DNA from: Ruegeria arenilitoris
GTDB taxonomy: Bacteria > Pseudomonadota > Alphaproteobacteria > Rhodobacterales > Rhodobacteraceae
Assembly (NCBI RefSeq): GCF_013032445.1
Contig: NZ_WQCA01000001.1
Location: 124,001-188,000 of the forward strand
DNA: 64,000 bases
Direction: 5' to 3'
In this document: positions 1 to 9,578 of the stretch, piece by piece
Numbering within the stretch: position 1 is the stretch's first letter
Layout: each line of letters starts with the position of its first letter
The notes under the pieces: generated by a model
The model's input: only the letters and a program-made list of their open reading frames with translations
What the model was told of the DNA's origin: nothing
Databases searched by the model: none
Translations under genes and position numbers: made by a program

Positions 1-528
1 CAGGACGGAGCGGTCTGGCTGAACGCCGACATGCGCTCGCCCTATGAGTTCTGGCAGTTCTGGCGCAACACCACCGACGCCGATGTCGGGCGGTTCCTGA
101 AGCTCTACACCGAAATGCCGGTGGATGAATGCGACCGTTTGGGTGCCCTGCAAGGGTCCGAGATCAACGAGGCCAAGATCCGTCTAGCCAACGAAGTGAC
201 TACTCTCGCCCACGGTGCCGCTGCTGCCGCAACCGCCGAAGCCACCGCGCGCGAAGTCTTCGAAAAAGGCGGCGTAGGGGGCGATTTGCCCACCCTGACG
301 CTCAGCCCGGAGGAGTTGGGCGACGGTATGTCCATCGTGCAGGTGATCGTTAAATCGGGGCTGGCGAAGTCCGGGAAAGAGGCCAAGCGCCTGATCGCCG
401 AAAACGGCGCCAAACTGGACGACGCGCCGTTGACCGATGCCGGGCTGATGATCGATGCGGGCGCGTTGTCCTCACCGATCAAGCTGAGCGCGGGCAAAAA
501 ACGCCATGCGTTGGTGCAATTGGGCTGA
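1..528 (+). CDS. tyrS: Tyrosyl-tRNA synthetase, C-terminal part (5' truncated by window edge)
   Basis: Cytoplasmic enzyme that charges tRNA-Tyr with tyrosine. The frame is open from base 1, so the gene starts upstream and only about 175 C-terminal residues are present. The visible part has the family's [13 protein letters not shown] segment, with the aromatic and arginine-rich motif found downstream of the catalytic domain. It ends in an S4-like RNA-binding module ([20 protein letters not shown] and following) that binds the tRNA anticodon arm. The Rossmann core and KMSKS loop lie outside the window. A strong hairpin terminator follows 21 bases after the stop. Family assignment is secure. Confidence 0.95.
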   Translation, partial: QDGAVWLNADMRSPYEFWQFWRNTTDADVGRFLKLYTEMPVDECDRLGALQGSEINEAKIRLANEVTTLAHGAAAAATAEATAREVFEKGGVGGDLPTLTLSPEELGDGMSIVQVIVKSGLAKSGKEAKRLIAENGAKLDDAPLTDAGLMIDAGALSSPIKLSAGKKRHALVQLG

Positions 529-549
529 TCAGAGCCTAAGACAACATTG

Positions 550-579
550 AAAACGGCCACCCAGTTGGGTGGCCGTTTT
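550..579 (+). terminator. Rho-independent terminator after tyrS
   Basis: A 13-bp perfect stem (AAAACGGCCACCC / GGGTGGCCGTTTT) with an AGTT loop, followed by GTTTTG. The A-tract and T-tract flanks mean it could stop transcription in both directions, that is tyrS from the left and the converging secreted-protein gene from the right. Confidence 0.85.
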
Positions 580-614
580 GTTTTGCACTCACCTCAGGGC
601 GCACATCTGTGCGG

Positions 615-1343
615 TTACTTTTTACCGCCACCTTTACCTTTGCCGCCACCTTTACCGTCGCCGCCTTTACCGTCGCCACCCTTGCCGCCACCTTTACCGT
701 CGCCGCCCTTGCCGCCACCTTTACCGTCGCCGCCCTTGCCGCCACCTTTACCGTCGCCGCCCTTGCCGCCACCTTTACCGTCGCCGCCTTTGCCGCCACC
801 TTTACCGTCGCCGCCTTTGCCGCCACCTTTACCGTCGCCGCCCTTGCCGTCGCCCGGACTACCGCCATCGTCGCCGCCGTTGCCGCCACCGCTATTATTC
901 TTACCGCCAGTGTTGCCGCTGTTCCCATCGCCAGTGTTGCCGCCGTTGCCCGGGTTGCCACCCCCCGTGCTTGAACCCGAGTCGTTCCCATTGTCCGAGT
1001 CAAACTGCGCAAACTGATCACTGCTGCGGTTTTCGCCAGGATTGCCAGGCACGCCGGTTGAGCCTGTCGGCAAGTCAGTCAACAAAGCAGCTAAACCAGG
1101 ACACTGCGCCCCGGTCACATTCAAAGTTGTTTCGAAATCCGCCCGTCGTTGCAAACGATCCAAGAAACTCGGCGTAACCTGTGCGCAATCGCACAACGCT
1201 GCATAGTCCCCTGCATTTGCATAGTCTCTGGCAGTTTGCCAATTGCAGGTTTCAGGCGCTGCAGCCGCTCCACTAACCGTCAAAAGTCCGACAAACGGTG
1301 CAGAGACCAAAACACCAACTACTTTTTTCTTACTTTTTACCAT
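615..1343 (-). CDS. Secreted Gly/Lys/Asp repeat protein with small Cys-containing N-domain, unknown function
   Basis: A 242-aa protein of unknown function. I chose the ATG at 1343 because AGGAGG lies 8 bases upstream; an earlier in-frame start at 1370 lacks this. Residues 1-29 form a signal peptide with a likely cut in AAAA|PE. Residues 30-95 form a small domain with four cysteines (33, 51, 53, 81), which could form disulfides in the periplasm or outside. Residues 96-165 are Gly/Asn/Ser/Asp-rich. Residues 168-221 are six copies of the nonapeptide GGDGKGGGK, followed by a degenerate tail ending GKGGGKK. The tail should be disordered and rich in alternating positive and negative charge. A second, unrelated protein at 26.7 kb carries a similar Gly/Lys block. 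Transcription converges on tyrS. I do not recognise a function. Confidence 0.7.
   Translation of the reverse strand: MVKSKKKVVGVLVSAPFVGLLTVSGAAAAPETCNWQTARDYANAGDYAALCDCAQVTPSFLDRLQRRADFETTLNVTGAQCPGLAALLTDLPTGSTGVPGNPGENRSSDQFAQFDSDNGNDSGSSTGGGNPGNGGNTGDGNSGNTGGKNNSGGGNGGDDGGSPGDGKGGDGKGGGKGGDGKGGGKGGDGKGGGKGGDGKGGGKGGDGKGGGKGGDGKGGGKGGDGKGGDGKGGGKGKGGGKK
681..842 (-). repeat. Six tandem 27-bp coding repeats (GGDGKGGGK units)
   Basis: Six in-frame copies of a 27-bp unit encode GGDGKGGGK. They differ only at a few third positions, mainly a c/t alternation in the GGC-type codons. Near-identity at DNA level suggests recent expansion or homogenisation by slippage, so copy number may vary between strains. 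There are no unique spacers, so this is not a CRISPR array. Confidence 0.9.
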
Positions 1344-1428
1344 ATTTGGCACCTCCTGAACTCTTAACACACGATCGTAACTGTTTGTTCATTCACGAGA
1401 TGGCGACTGCCCGTGAAGAGTTGTTAAA

Positions 1429-1461
1429 CGCTGCCTGAAGAAACCTTCAGAAAACGCAGCG
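1429..1461. other. Nested intergenic stem-loop
   Basis: In the 212-base gap between two divergent genes, an inner stem CTGAAG/CTTCAG with AAAC loop (1435-1450) sits inside an outer stem CGCTGC (1429-1434) / GCAGCG (1456-1461). No T-tract follows, so it is not a standard terminator. It lies upstream of both the secreted-protein gene and the dehydrogenase gene and could be a regulator site or a 5'-UTR structure. Confidence 0.45.
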
Positions 1462-1555
1462 CTCTTGGGGAAACGTGCCTTGGTCGCAAATCTGTAGACA
1501 TCTCTCTGCTGATAAGGTTATTGAACATATGTTCATAAAACCGGAGGAGACCGTC

Positions 1556-2311
1556 ATGCATCTGTCCACCACAGCCGCGATCATCACGGGCGGCGCGTCG
1601 GGCTTGGGTGAGGCCACCGCCCGCCATTTCGCGGATCAGGGCGCGCAGGTCACCATTCTGGACCGAGACGCTGAGCGCGGAACTCAGGTTGCAGCGGAAA
1701 TCGGCGGGCATTTCGCCAAAACGGACGTAACCGATGAGGCATCTGTCGCGACTGCGATCACGCATGCAATGGACAAGATGGGCCGGATCACAGCCGCCGT
1801 AAACTGTGCAGGCATTGCCTATGGCATCAAGACGGTCGGCAAAGATGGCCCGCACCCTCTGGACGCTTTCCAACGTACTATCGACATAAACCTTGTCGGC
1901 ACATTCAATGTCTCGCGCCTTGCTGCGGCCGAGATGGCAAAGAACGAACCAGAAGCAGACGGTGGGCGGGGCGTTATCATCAATACCGCCTCGATCGCGG
2001 CATTTGACGGGCAAAAGGGACAGGCGGCCTATGCGGCCTCGAAAGGCGGCGTGGTGGGCATGACCCTGCCGATGGCGCGCGATCTGGCCTCGACCGGTGT
2101 CCGGGTGATGACCATCGCGCCTGGCATTTTCATGACGCCCATGCTGGCTGGCCTGCCCGAAGAGGTGCAACAGCAACTGGCCGCCGACGTCCCCAACCCG
2201 GCCCGTTTGGGCGACCCGGGTGAATACGGGCGGCTGGCTGGGTTCATCGTCGAGATGGGTTACCTGAACGGAGAGGTCATCCGCATCGACGGCGCCCTGC
2301 GGATGCGGTAA
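1556..2311 (+). CDS. Short-chain dehydrogenase, 3-hydroxyacyl-CoA dehydrogenase type-2 (HSD10-like)
   Basis: A 251-aa NAD-dependent SDR oxidoreductase. The cofactor motif TGGASGLG is at residues 11-18, NCAG at 83-86, and the catalytic set is Ser146, Tyr159 and Lys163 in YAASK. The IDINLVGTFNVSRLAA stretch and the ending GEVIRIDGALRM are typical of the HSD10 subgroup, which oxidises short-chain 3-hydroxyacyl-CoAs and can act on steroids or 2-methyl-3-hydroxybutyryl-CoA. The ATG at 1556 is preferred over upstream starts because GGAGGAG lies just before it. The O-acetyltransferase gene follows 9 bases later, so the two are probably co-transcribed. The exact substrate is inferred. Confidence 0.85.
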   Translation: MHLSTTAAIITGGASGLGEATARHFADQGAQVTILDRDAERGTQVAAEIGGHFAKTDVTDEASVATAITHAMDKMGRITAAVNCAGIAYGIKTVGKDGPHPLDAFQRTIDINLVGTFNVSRLAAAEMAKNEPEADGGRGVIINTASIAAFDGQKGQAAYAASKGGVVGMTLPMARDLASTGVRVMTIAPGIFMTPMLAGLPEEVQQQLAADVPNPARLGDPGEYGRLAGFIVEMGYLNGEVIRIDGALRMR

Positions 2312-2320
2312 GTCTGGCCC

Positions 2321-2862
2321 ATGACCGAGAGGGAGAAGATGCAGGCCGGGCAGTGGTATTGCTGTCTGGACCCGGAACTGGAAGCCCTGCGCGCGCAGGC
2401 CCGGCGCGCGGTTCACGCGCATAACACCTGCCTGCCCGATAACCGCGGTGCGATGGCACCGGAATTGCGGGACCTGTTTGCCGATGCCGGGACCGATTGT
2501 TTTCTCGAAGCCCCGTTCCATTGCGCTTACGGCATGAACATCCACCTCGGCGCACGGGTCTATTTCAACGCCGGTTGCGTGGTTCTGGACACGGCACCTG
2601 TGCGGATCGGAGACGACACGATGTTCGGACCGCACGTGCAGATCTATTGCGCCCAGCACGCCAAAGACCCGGCTGAGCGGGCCCAGGGTCTGGAAATCGG
2701 TCTACCCGTTACTATTGGCCGAAATGTCTGGGTCGGCGGCGGTGCTATCCTGATGCCTGGCATCACCATCGGTGACAACGCCACCATCGGCGCGGGCAGC
2801 GTCGTGACAAAAGACATCGCAGCCGAAGAAACTGTGGTGGGCAACCCTGCCCGTCCGCGACC

Positions 2863-2866
<4 letters not shown>
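2321..2866 (+). CDS. Sugar O-acetyltransferase, maltose/galactoside acetyltransferase (Maa/LacA) type
   Basis: A 181-aa left-handed beta-helix enzyme that transfers acetyl from acetyl-CoA to a sugar hydroxyl. The N-terminal MTEREKMQAGQWY segment is the Mac (maltose acetyltransferase) helical domain. Hexapeptide repeats follow from about residue 75 (IHLGARVYFN, VRIGDDTMFGP, VTIGRNVWVGGGAILMPGITIGDNATIGAGSVV). The catalytic histidine is expected in the AQHAKD stretch. It ends with GNPARPRP, shorter than many members. It lies 9 bases after the dehydrogenase gene, and its stop overlaps that of the convergent ABC-F gene by four bases. Confidence 0.88.
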
Positions 2867-4671
<1,805 letters not shown>

Positions 4672-4712
4672 GCCCGCCAGCTAAACCGGCAAGTCCCAGT
4701 CGTCAACGGCGA

Positions 4713-5447
4713 TTACCCTGCCACAGCCCGAAGCAGACGCTTGCGCGCCGGGGGAATCGCGCCGATTTCAAGCCCGGTGAAGACATGCAGCGTATTCATG
4801 TGGCGGTCCACCACCGCATGATCGCTGACCCAACCGCCCATCATCAGATAGGTGCGCAGCAAAGGCGGCATCCTTAGCATCGCCTTTTTCGCATCCGGCT
4901 TAAGACGTAAACGCGCGGCAAACTGGAACACGTTCGGAGCCTTCACCCGTGGCAGCCAACGTTTCGGAGCCAGATGCCGGTGTTTCAACATGGCAAACGC
5001 GTCCAGGTACTCCTCGGTCTCGGTTCCGGCAAAAGAGGAACAGCCAAACAGCATCTCAACCTCGTTCTGATCGACATAAGCCGTCATCGCCCCCCATGCG
5101 ACGCGCAGGATGTCAGGGTCGGTCCAATCGGGATGAATGCAAAACCGCCCCATCTCGACCATCCGCCCCTCGAACCCTTCCAGAGCAGAAAGGTCGTAGA
5201 ATTGCGCCGAATAACTGCGAGTGACCTCGAAGCCATTCTCCATGGTCAGCATACGAAAACAGCAGACCAATTGCCCGCCTTCCCGTGTGTCTTCCACCAG
5301 AATATGCGCGCAGACCGGGTCAAAATCGTCCTGATCGATCTGGTCCGTGCCAAAAGCCAATGTCCGCAACTGCTGTGCAGACGCCACATCCTGCGACGAT
5401 TGCGCCAGACGGGCGCGATAACGGCCTTTGCCAAGCAATAGTGTCAT
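4713..5447 (-). CDS. OlsB/GlsB-family amino-acid N-acyltransferase (aminolipid synthesis)
   Basis: A 244-aa GNAT-fold acyltransferase related to OlsB, which moves a 3-hydroxy fatty acid from ACP to the alpha-amino group of ornithine, giving lyso-aminolipid. Family marks are LRTLAFG, DDFDPVCAHILVED, YSAQFYDLSAL, MVEMGRFCIHP and a C-terminal LLRTYLMMGGWVSDHAVVD segment. The ATG at 5447 is chosen because GGAGGATG precedes it; an upstream start at 5531 lacks support. No olsA (O-acyltransferase) is adjacent. The gene stands beside bamE and opposite the plsX/fabH block. Roseobacters carry a paralogue, GlsB, that uses glutamine, so the amino-acid substrate cannot be fixed from sequence alone. Confidence 0.82.
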   Translation of the reverse strand: MTLLLGKGRYRARLAQSSQDVASAQQLRTLAFGTDQIDQDDFDPVCAHILVEDTREGGQLVCCFRMLTMENGFEVTRSYSAQFYDLSALEGFEGRMVEMGRFCIHPDWTDPDILRVAWGAMTAYVDQNEVEMLFGCSSFAGTETEEYLDAFAMLKHRHLAPKRWLPRVKAPNVFQFAARLRLKPDAKKAMLRMPPLLRTYLMMGGWVSDHAVVDRHMNTLHVFTGLEIGAIPPARKRLLRAVAG

Positions 5448-5541
5448 GGTTGCATCCTCCGCGGTTGCCAACCCGTTACGTCTTGCTGCGTCAGTACCAC
5501 AGTATGTGTGACTGTCGTGTGAACAGATCAAGATGTGGCTG

Positions 5542-6021
5542 TTATTGCTGAGATGCTCCTGGGATGTTGGCAGGGTTGAAGTTGCCGATGTTACCCAACA
5601 ACTGACGTATCAGGCCCTGCCCCTGAATGGTGGATTCGGTAATGCGGCGATCCAGCGGAACGACGATGCCGTCCTCAAGCCCGAACCGTTCGATGTTGCG
5701 AACGACCCCACGATCATCAAAGCTGATCGCCAGCAGTTCGCGCGAAACCACTTCGGGTTTTTTCGGACCATAATGACGGATGCGCGACCGTACGTAATAA
5801 AATCCGGAATCGCGCACCACCCCGGAGGAGCTGGGTGCGCCAACGGATTCCAAAACAGTGTCTCGGGTGTCGACGCCCACCTTGATCTCAGCAAGATCCT
5901 CAGGGGGCGGCATATAGCCGTGATTCTTGTAGATGGGTGTACAAGCCGTGACCACAGCCAGACAGGCCGCAAAGGCAAGCGCTTTGGACGCCGGATTCAA
6001 CCTGTTCACAACCTTCAACAT
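5542..6021 (-). CDS. bamE: Outer membrane assembly lipoprotein BamE (SmpA/OmlA)
   Basis: A 159-aa outer-membrane lipoprotein of the BAM complex, which inserts beta-barrel proteins. A signal peptide ends in the lipobox VVTAC, with acylated Cys27. The mature part has the family pattern LAEIKVGVDTRDTVLESVGAPSS, then DSGFYYVRSRIRHYGPKKPEVVSRELLAISFDDRGVVRNIERF. The gene is divergent from the yceD gene with an 85-base promoter gap, and is followed by the acyltransferase gene after about 94 bases. Confidence 0.92.
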   Translation of the reverse strand: MLKVVNRLNPASKALAFAACLAVVTACTPIYKNHGYMPPPEDLAEIKVGVDTRDTVLESVGAPSSSGVVRDSGFYYVRSRIRHYGPKKPEVVSRELLAISFDDRGVVRNIERFGLEDGIVVPLDRRITESTIQGQGLIRQLLGNIGNFNPANIPGASQQ

Positions 6022-6106
6022 TTACACCCTCTTGCCTTGACCCTATGCGGGCCCTATCCGCTTACATCAAACCGCCGCCCCGGTTCAACACAGGAAAGGG
6101 TCACGA

Positions 6107-6643
6107 ATGAGCAACCAGACATCTCTGCGGGTGGCCGACCTGCCCCAGAACGCAGCCACCCCCTTTGACTTGCGCCCGGACAGCAAGGCTTTGGAGGCAA
6201 TCCGGGACGATCTGGGCCTGCTTGGCCTACGCAAGCTCAGCTTTGTGGGTGACGTAAGGGCACAGGGCAAACGAGACTGGGCGCTGAGCGGAAAATTGGG
6301 CGCCACGGTGATTCAGCCCTGCGTCGTGACCCTGGAACCGGTGACCACCCGCATCGACATTCCCGTCACACGGATTTTTGTTGCAGAATGGGTCGATCCT
6401 GAAGAGCCCGAGTTCGAAATCCCCGAAGGGGACGAGACCGAACAGCTGGGCGCCGAGATCGACCCGGCGCTTGTTATGGTCGAGGCCCTTTCGCTAGCCC
6501 TGCCCCAATACCCGCGCAAAGAAGGCGCTGAGCTGGGTCAGGCCGACTTTACCGAGCCGGGAAAACAGGCGATGACCGATGAAGACGTCAAGCCGTTTGC
6601 CGGGTTGGCAGGTTTGCGCGATGCGTTGAAAAAAGACGAGTGA
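6107..6643 (+). CDS. YceD/DUF177 family protein, linked to rpmF
   Basis: A 178-aa DUF177 (YceD) protein. The family is conserved next to rpmF in most bacteria and in some is tied to 23S rRNA processing or accumulation; its biochemical role here is inferred. Visible features are the LRKLSFVGDVRAQGKRDWALSGKLGATVIQPCVVTLEPVTTRID core with a single Cys, and an acidic stretch (DPEEPEFEIPEGDETE). The C-terminus KPFAGLAGLRDALKKDE is the usual family tail. It is first in the run yceD - rpmF - plsX - fabH, with 206 bases before rpmF. Confidence 0.88.
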   Translation: MSNQTSLRVADLPQNAATPFDLRPDSKALEAIRDDLGLLGLRKLSFVGDVRAQGKRDWALSGKLGATVIQPCVVTLEPVTTRIDIPVTRIFVAEWVDPEEPEFEIPEGDETEQLGAEIDPALVMVEALSLALPQYPRKEGAELGQADFTEPGKQAMTDEDVKPFAGLAGLRDALKKDE

Positions 6644-6687
6644 CATAGGTCTGTTTTCCTGTCATAGCAGGCGCTCAGAAAAATCGC

Positions 6688-6715
6688 TTGAACATGTCGA
6701 GAATCGCAGTATTTT
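6688..6715 (+). promoter_or_regulatory. Candidate sigma70 promoter for rpmF-plsX-fabH
   Basis: TTGAAC (6688-6693) and TATTTT (6710-6715) are separated by 16 bases in the 206-base gap before rpmF. It would give a leader of about 130 bases that contains AGGGCTCGTACCCT (around 6748), a small possible hairpin. Assigned by eye only. Confidence 0.4.
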
Positions 6716-6849
6716 CGCGCGCTCATCGGAATTTGGGTTGGACAACGTAGGGCTCGTACCCTAAACGCGCGTCAAACCACGAGAAAAACGAAGAATGAAA
6801 CCCGGTCGGCGGCGAATCTGCTGACCCTCAGTAGACAAAGGTTGAGACC

Positions 6850-7056
6850 ATGGCCGTCCAACAGAACAAAGTTTCCAAGTCGCGTCGCAACAACCGCCGC
6901 GCACACGACGCTCTGGTTGCTGCAAACCCGAACGAATGCCCGAACTGTGGCGAGCTGAAGCGCCCGCACCACGTCTGCGCATCCTGCGGTCACTACGATG
7001 ATCGTGAAGTCGTCGCACAAGCCGACGAAATCGATCTGGACGAAGACGCGGCCTAA
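6850..7056 (+). CDS. rpmF: 50S ribosomal protein L32
   Basis: A 68-aa ribosomal protein. It starts [22 protein letters not shown], the usual L32 basic N-terminus. It is the zinc-binding (C+) form, with four cysteines at 30, 33, 43 and 46 (CPNC and CASC). The C-terminus is acidic. The gene lies 23 bases ahead of plsX, the classic rpmF-plsX-fabH arrangement that links ribosome production to phospholipid synthesis. Confidence 0.97.
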   Translation: MAVQQNKVSKSRRNNRRAHDALVAANPNECPNCGELKRPHHVCASCGHYDDREVVAQADEIDLDEDAA

Positions 7057-7079
7057 GCCTTTAAAAGCGCAGGCAAGGC

Positions 7080-8168
7080 ATGACTGAACAGCCCTCGCAC
7101 GCCGGACGGATTACCATCTCGGTTGACGCTATGGGCGGGGACTCGGGGCCCGCAACCGTGGTTGCGGGCATTGCCAAATCGGCAGACAAGAACCCCGATA
7201 TCGCGTTCGTCCTGCACGGGCCTGAACAGGTTCTGCGCAAACTTGTCGCCAAACGGCGTGTCCTGCAAGGGCGCGTCGTTTTTCGTGATTGCCCTGATGT
7301 GGTCACGATGGAGGACAAGCCCAGCCAGGTTGTTCGCAACGGCAAGCAGACCTCGATGTGGTCAACGCTGGATTCGGTGCGCGCAGGCGAAGCACATGGT
7401 GCTGTGTCTTGCGGCAATACCGGCGCGCTGATGGCGCTGTCGATGATGCGGCTGCGCAAATTGCCGGGCGTCAACCGTCCTGCGATTGCGATTCTGTGGC
7501 CGTCGCGCAACCCGCAGGGGTTCAACGTGATGTTGGATGTGGGTGCCGACGTGCGCGCCGACGCCAAGGATTTGCTGCAATATGCGCTGATGGGCGCGTC
7601 TTATGCCCGCAACGGCATGGCGCTGGAACGTCCACGCATCGGTCTGCTGAATGTCGGCACCGAAGAACACAAGGGCCGCTCTGAGCTGAAAGAAGCGCAC
7701 GCGATGATCGCGGATTTCGCAGAGCAGGCGAATTTCGATTTTGTCGGCTTCGTTGAAGGCAGCGACATTCCCGGTGATAAAGCAGATGTGGTTGTCACAG
7801 ATGGGTTTACCGGCAACGTCGCGATAAAGACGGGTGAAGGCACGGCCAGCCTGATTGGCGACCTGCTGCGCCAAGCTTTCAAATACTCTCCGTTGTCCCG
7901 GTTGGCCTCTGTGTTGGCGATTACTTCGCTAAATCGTCTGAAAAAACGTATCGACCCGCGCCGTGTGAATGGCGGAGTTTTCCTTGGCCTCAACGGAACC
8001 GTGGTCAAGTCGCACGGTGGCGCGGATGCCACCGGAGTCTCAGCGGCAGTCAAACTGGCCTTTACTCTGGCCCAGTCTGGCTTTGCCGAAAAATTGGCGG
8101 CACGGGTTGCATCGACAGCCGAGCTTGCACAAGATGCCGCCCACACGCCGCCAAAGGCCGGCGAATAA
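7080..8168 (+). CDS. plsX: Phosphate acyltransferase PlsX
   Basis: A 362-aa peripheral enzyme that makes acyl-phosphate from acyl-ACP, the first acyl donor for glycerolipid synthesis through PlsY. It has DAMGGD near residue 17, SCGNTGALMALSMMRLRKLPGVNRPA, the glycine-rich LDVGAD stretch and VVTDGFTGNVAIKTGEG. The C-terminal half keeps LGLNGTVVKSHGGADATGV. Length is typical. fabH follows after 21 bases, so the two are co-transcribed. Confidence 0.97.
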   Translation: MTEQPSHAGRITISVDAMGGDSGPATVVAGIAKSADKNPDIAFVLHGPEQVLRKLVAKRRVLQGRVVFRDCPDVVTMEDKPSQVVRNGKQTSMWSTLDSVRAGEAHGAVSCGNTGALMALSMMRLRKLPGVNRPAIAILWPSRNPQGFNVMLDVGADVRADAKDLLQYALMGASYARNGMALERPRIGLLNVGTEEHKGRSELKEAHAMIADFAEQANFDFVGFVEGSDIPGDKADVVVTDGFTGNVAIKTGEGTASLIGDLLRQAFKYSPLSRLASVLAITSLNRLKKRIDPRRVNGGVFLGLNGTVVKSHGGADATGVSAAVKLAFTLAQSGFAEKLAARVASTAELAQDAAHTPPKAGE

Positions 8169-8189
8169 CAAAAAAGGCAGTACCCAAGC

Positions 8190-9161
8190 ATGGCAGGCCG
8201 TTCAGTTGTCGTAGGTGTCGGACACTATTTGCCAGAGCGCGTTGTTCCGAACTCCGAATTTGAAAAGACGCTCGATACAACGGATGAGTGGATCAGAACC
8301 CGCTCGGGTATCGAACGCCGCCATTTTGCTGCCGATGATGAATCCACCTCGGATCTGGCTACCAAAGCGGCCGAGGCCGCGCTGGCCGATGCAGGCCTGG
8401 CAGCGGACGATATCGATGCAATCATCGTGGCGACCTCGACTGCCGACCTGACCTTTCCGTCTGCCGCAACCATGGTTCAGGCCCGGTTGGGCATGACCAA
8501 GGGCTTTGCGTTTGACGTTCAAGCCGTTTGTGCCGGATTCGTCTTTGCACTCAGCAACGCCAACGCCCTGATCCTGTCGGGTCAGGCAAAACGTGTGCTG
8601 GTGATCGGGGCCGAGACCTTCTCGCGAATCATGGACTGGACCGACCGATCGACCTGTGTGCTATTCGGCGATGGCGCCGGTGCTCTGGTTCTTGAACTGC
8701 AAGAGGGTGCAGGCACGTCCGATGACCGCGGCATTCTGGCGACCGATCTGAATTCGGACGGTCGGTACAAGGACCTGCTTTATGTGGATGGCGGCGTATC
8801 GACCCAATCGACCGGCCATTTGCGGATGCAAGGTAATCAGGTTTTCCGCCATGCCGTTGAAAAATTGACGAAAACTGCGGAAACCGCGCTAGGGACTGCC
8901 GGCCTCGGCAGCGCGGAAGTGGACTGGATCGTGCCGCATCAGGCCAATATTCGCATCATTCAGGGCACCGCCAAAAAAATGGGTCTGCCGATGGATAAAG
9001 TGGTCGTCACGGTACAGGACCACGGCAACACATCGGCTGCATCGATTCCCCTCGCGCTGTCAGTCGGCAAGCAGCGCGGCCAAATTAAGTCAGGTGATCT
9101 GATTGTAACTGAGGCCATCGGAGGCGGTCTGGCTTGGGGAGCCGTCGTCTTACGCTGGTAA
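8190..9161 (+). CDS. fabH: 3-oxoacyl-ACP synthase III (FabH)
   Basis: A 323-aa thiolase-fold enzyme that condenses acetyl-CoA with malonyl-ACP to start fatty acid synthesis. The catalytic triad is visible: Cys114 in DVQAVCAGF, His250 in IVPHQANIRI and Asn280 in DHGNTSAAS. The N-terminal DEWIRTRSGIERR and the terminal GGGLAWGAVVLRW are family hallmarks. It follows plsX closely; ihfA after it has its own promoter. Confidence 0.97.
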   Translation: MAGRSVVVGVGHYLPERVVPNSEFEKTLDTTDEWIRTRSGIERRHFAADDESTSDLATKAAEAALADAGLAADDIDAIIVATSTADLTFPSAATMVQARLGMTKGFAFDVQAVCAGFVFALSNANALILSGQAKRVLVIGAETFSRIMDWTDRSTCVLFGDGAGALVLELQEGAGTSDDRGILATDLNSDGRYKDLLYVDGGVSTQSTGHLRMQGNQVFRHAVEKLTKTAETALGTAGLGSAEVDWIVPHQANIRIIQGTAKKMGLPMDKVVVTVQDHGNTSAASIPLALSVGKQRGQIKSGDLIVTEAIGGGLAWGAVVLRW

Positions 9162-9204
9162 CCGGCGCAAATCGGCTTACACACACGCCCGCAATTCATT
9201 GATA

Positions 9205-9234
9205 TTGACAGCGAATTTCCCCACGCCGTATTCT
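9205..9234 (+). promoter_or_regulatory. Sigma70-type promoter before ihfA
   Basis: TTGACA (9205-9210) and TATTCT (9229-9234) are separated by 18 bases, in the 96-base gap between fabH and ihfA. It has a full -35 consensus and 4 of 6 matches at -10, and lies about 25 bases before the ihfA start codon. Confidence 0.65.
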
Positions 9235-9257
9235 TTGGTATCAACAGGGGAAAAGGT

Positions 9258-9560
9258 ATGGGCGATAAAACACTGACCCGAATGGATCTGAGCGAAGCCG
9301 TCTTTCGCGAGGTTGGCTTGTCACGCAACGAAAGTGCGCAGCTGGTAGAAAGCGTTCTGAACCACATGTCCGACGCGTTGGTGCGTGGCGAGCAGGTCAA
9401 GATTTCGTCTTTTGGCACCTTCAGCGTTCGGGACAAGACCGCGCGTATCGGCCGCAACCCCAAAACCGGCGAAGAGGTTCCGATTCAACCCCGTCGCGTA
9501 CTGACTTTTCGCCCGTCGCACCTGATGAAGGATCGCGTCGCCGCAGGGAACCGCAAGTAA
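9258..9560 (+). CDS. ihfA: Integration host factor subunit alpha
   Basis: A 100-aa HU/IHF-family DNA-bending protein that forms a heterodimer with IhfB. It begins [26 protein letters not shown]. The DNA-inserting beta-arm contains [24 protein letters not shown], with the conserved proline at the tip. The start is preceded by AGGGGAAAAGGT. A merR-type gene follows after 18 bases, an order common in Rhodobacteraceae. Confidence 0.96.
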   Translation: MGDKTLTRMDLSEAVFREVGLSRNESAQLVESVLNHMSDALVRGEQVKISSFGTFSVRDKTARIGRNPKTGEEVPIQPRRVLTFRPSHLMKDRVAAGNRK

Positions 9561-9578
9561 GATCAGGACGGCACGGTC

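Noticed and set aside
681..842. CRISPR-like regular repeats
   Set aside because: The 27-bp units are contiguous, with no unique spacers, and encode a repeated peptide.
547..1017. Plus-strand 156-aa Pro/Leu/Ser-repeat frame opposite the Gly/Lys repeat protein
   Set aside because: It is the antisense image of the 27-bp repeats. The minus-strand frame has a signal peptide and an AGGAGG site; the plus-strand one has neither.
1424..2659. 411-aa minus-strand frame across the dehydrogenase and acetyltransferase genes
   Set aside because: It is antisense to two genes with complete family motifs; long antisense frames are common in GC-rich DNA.
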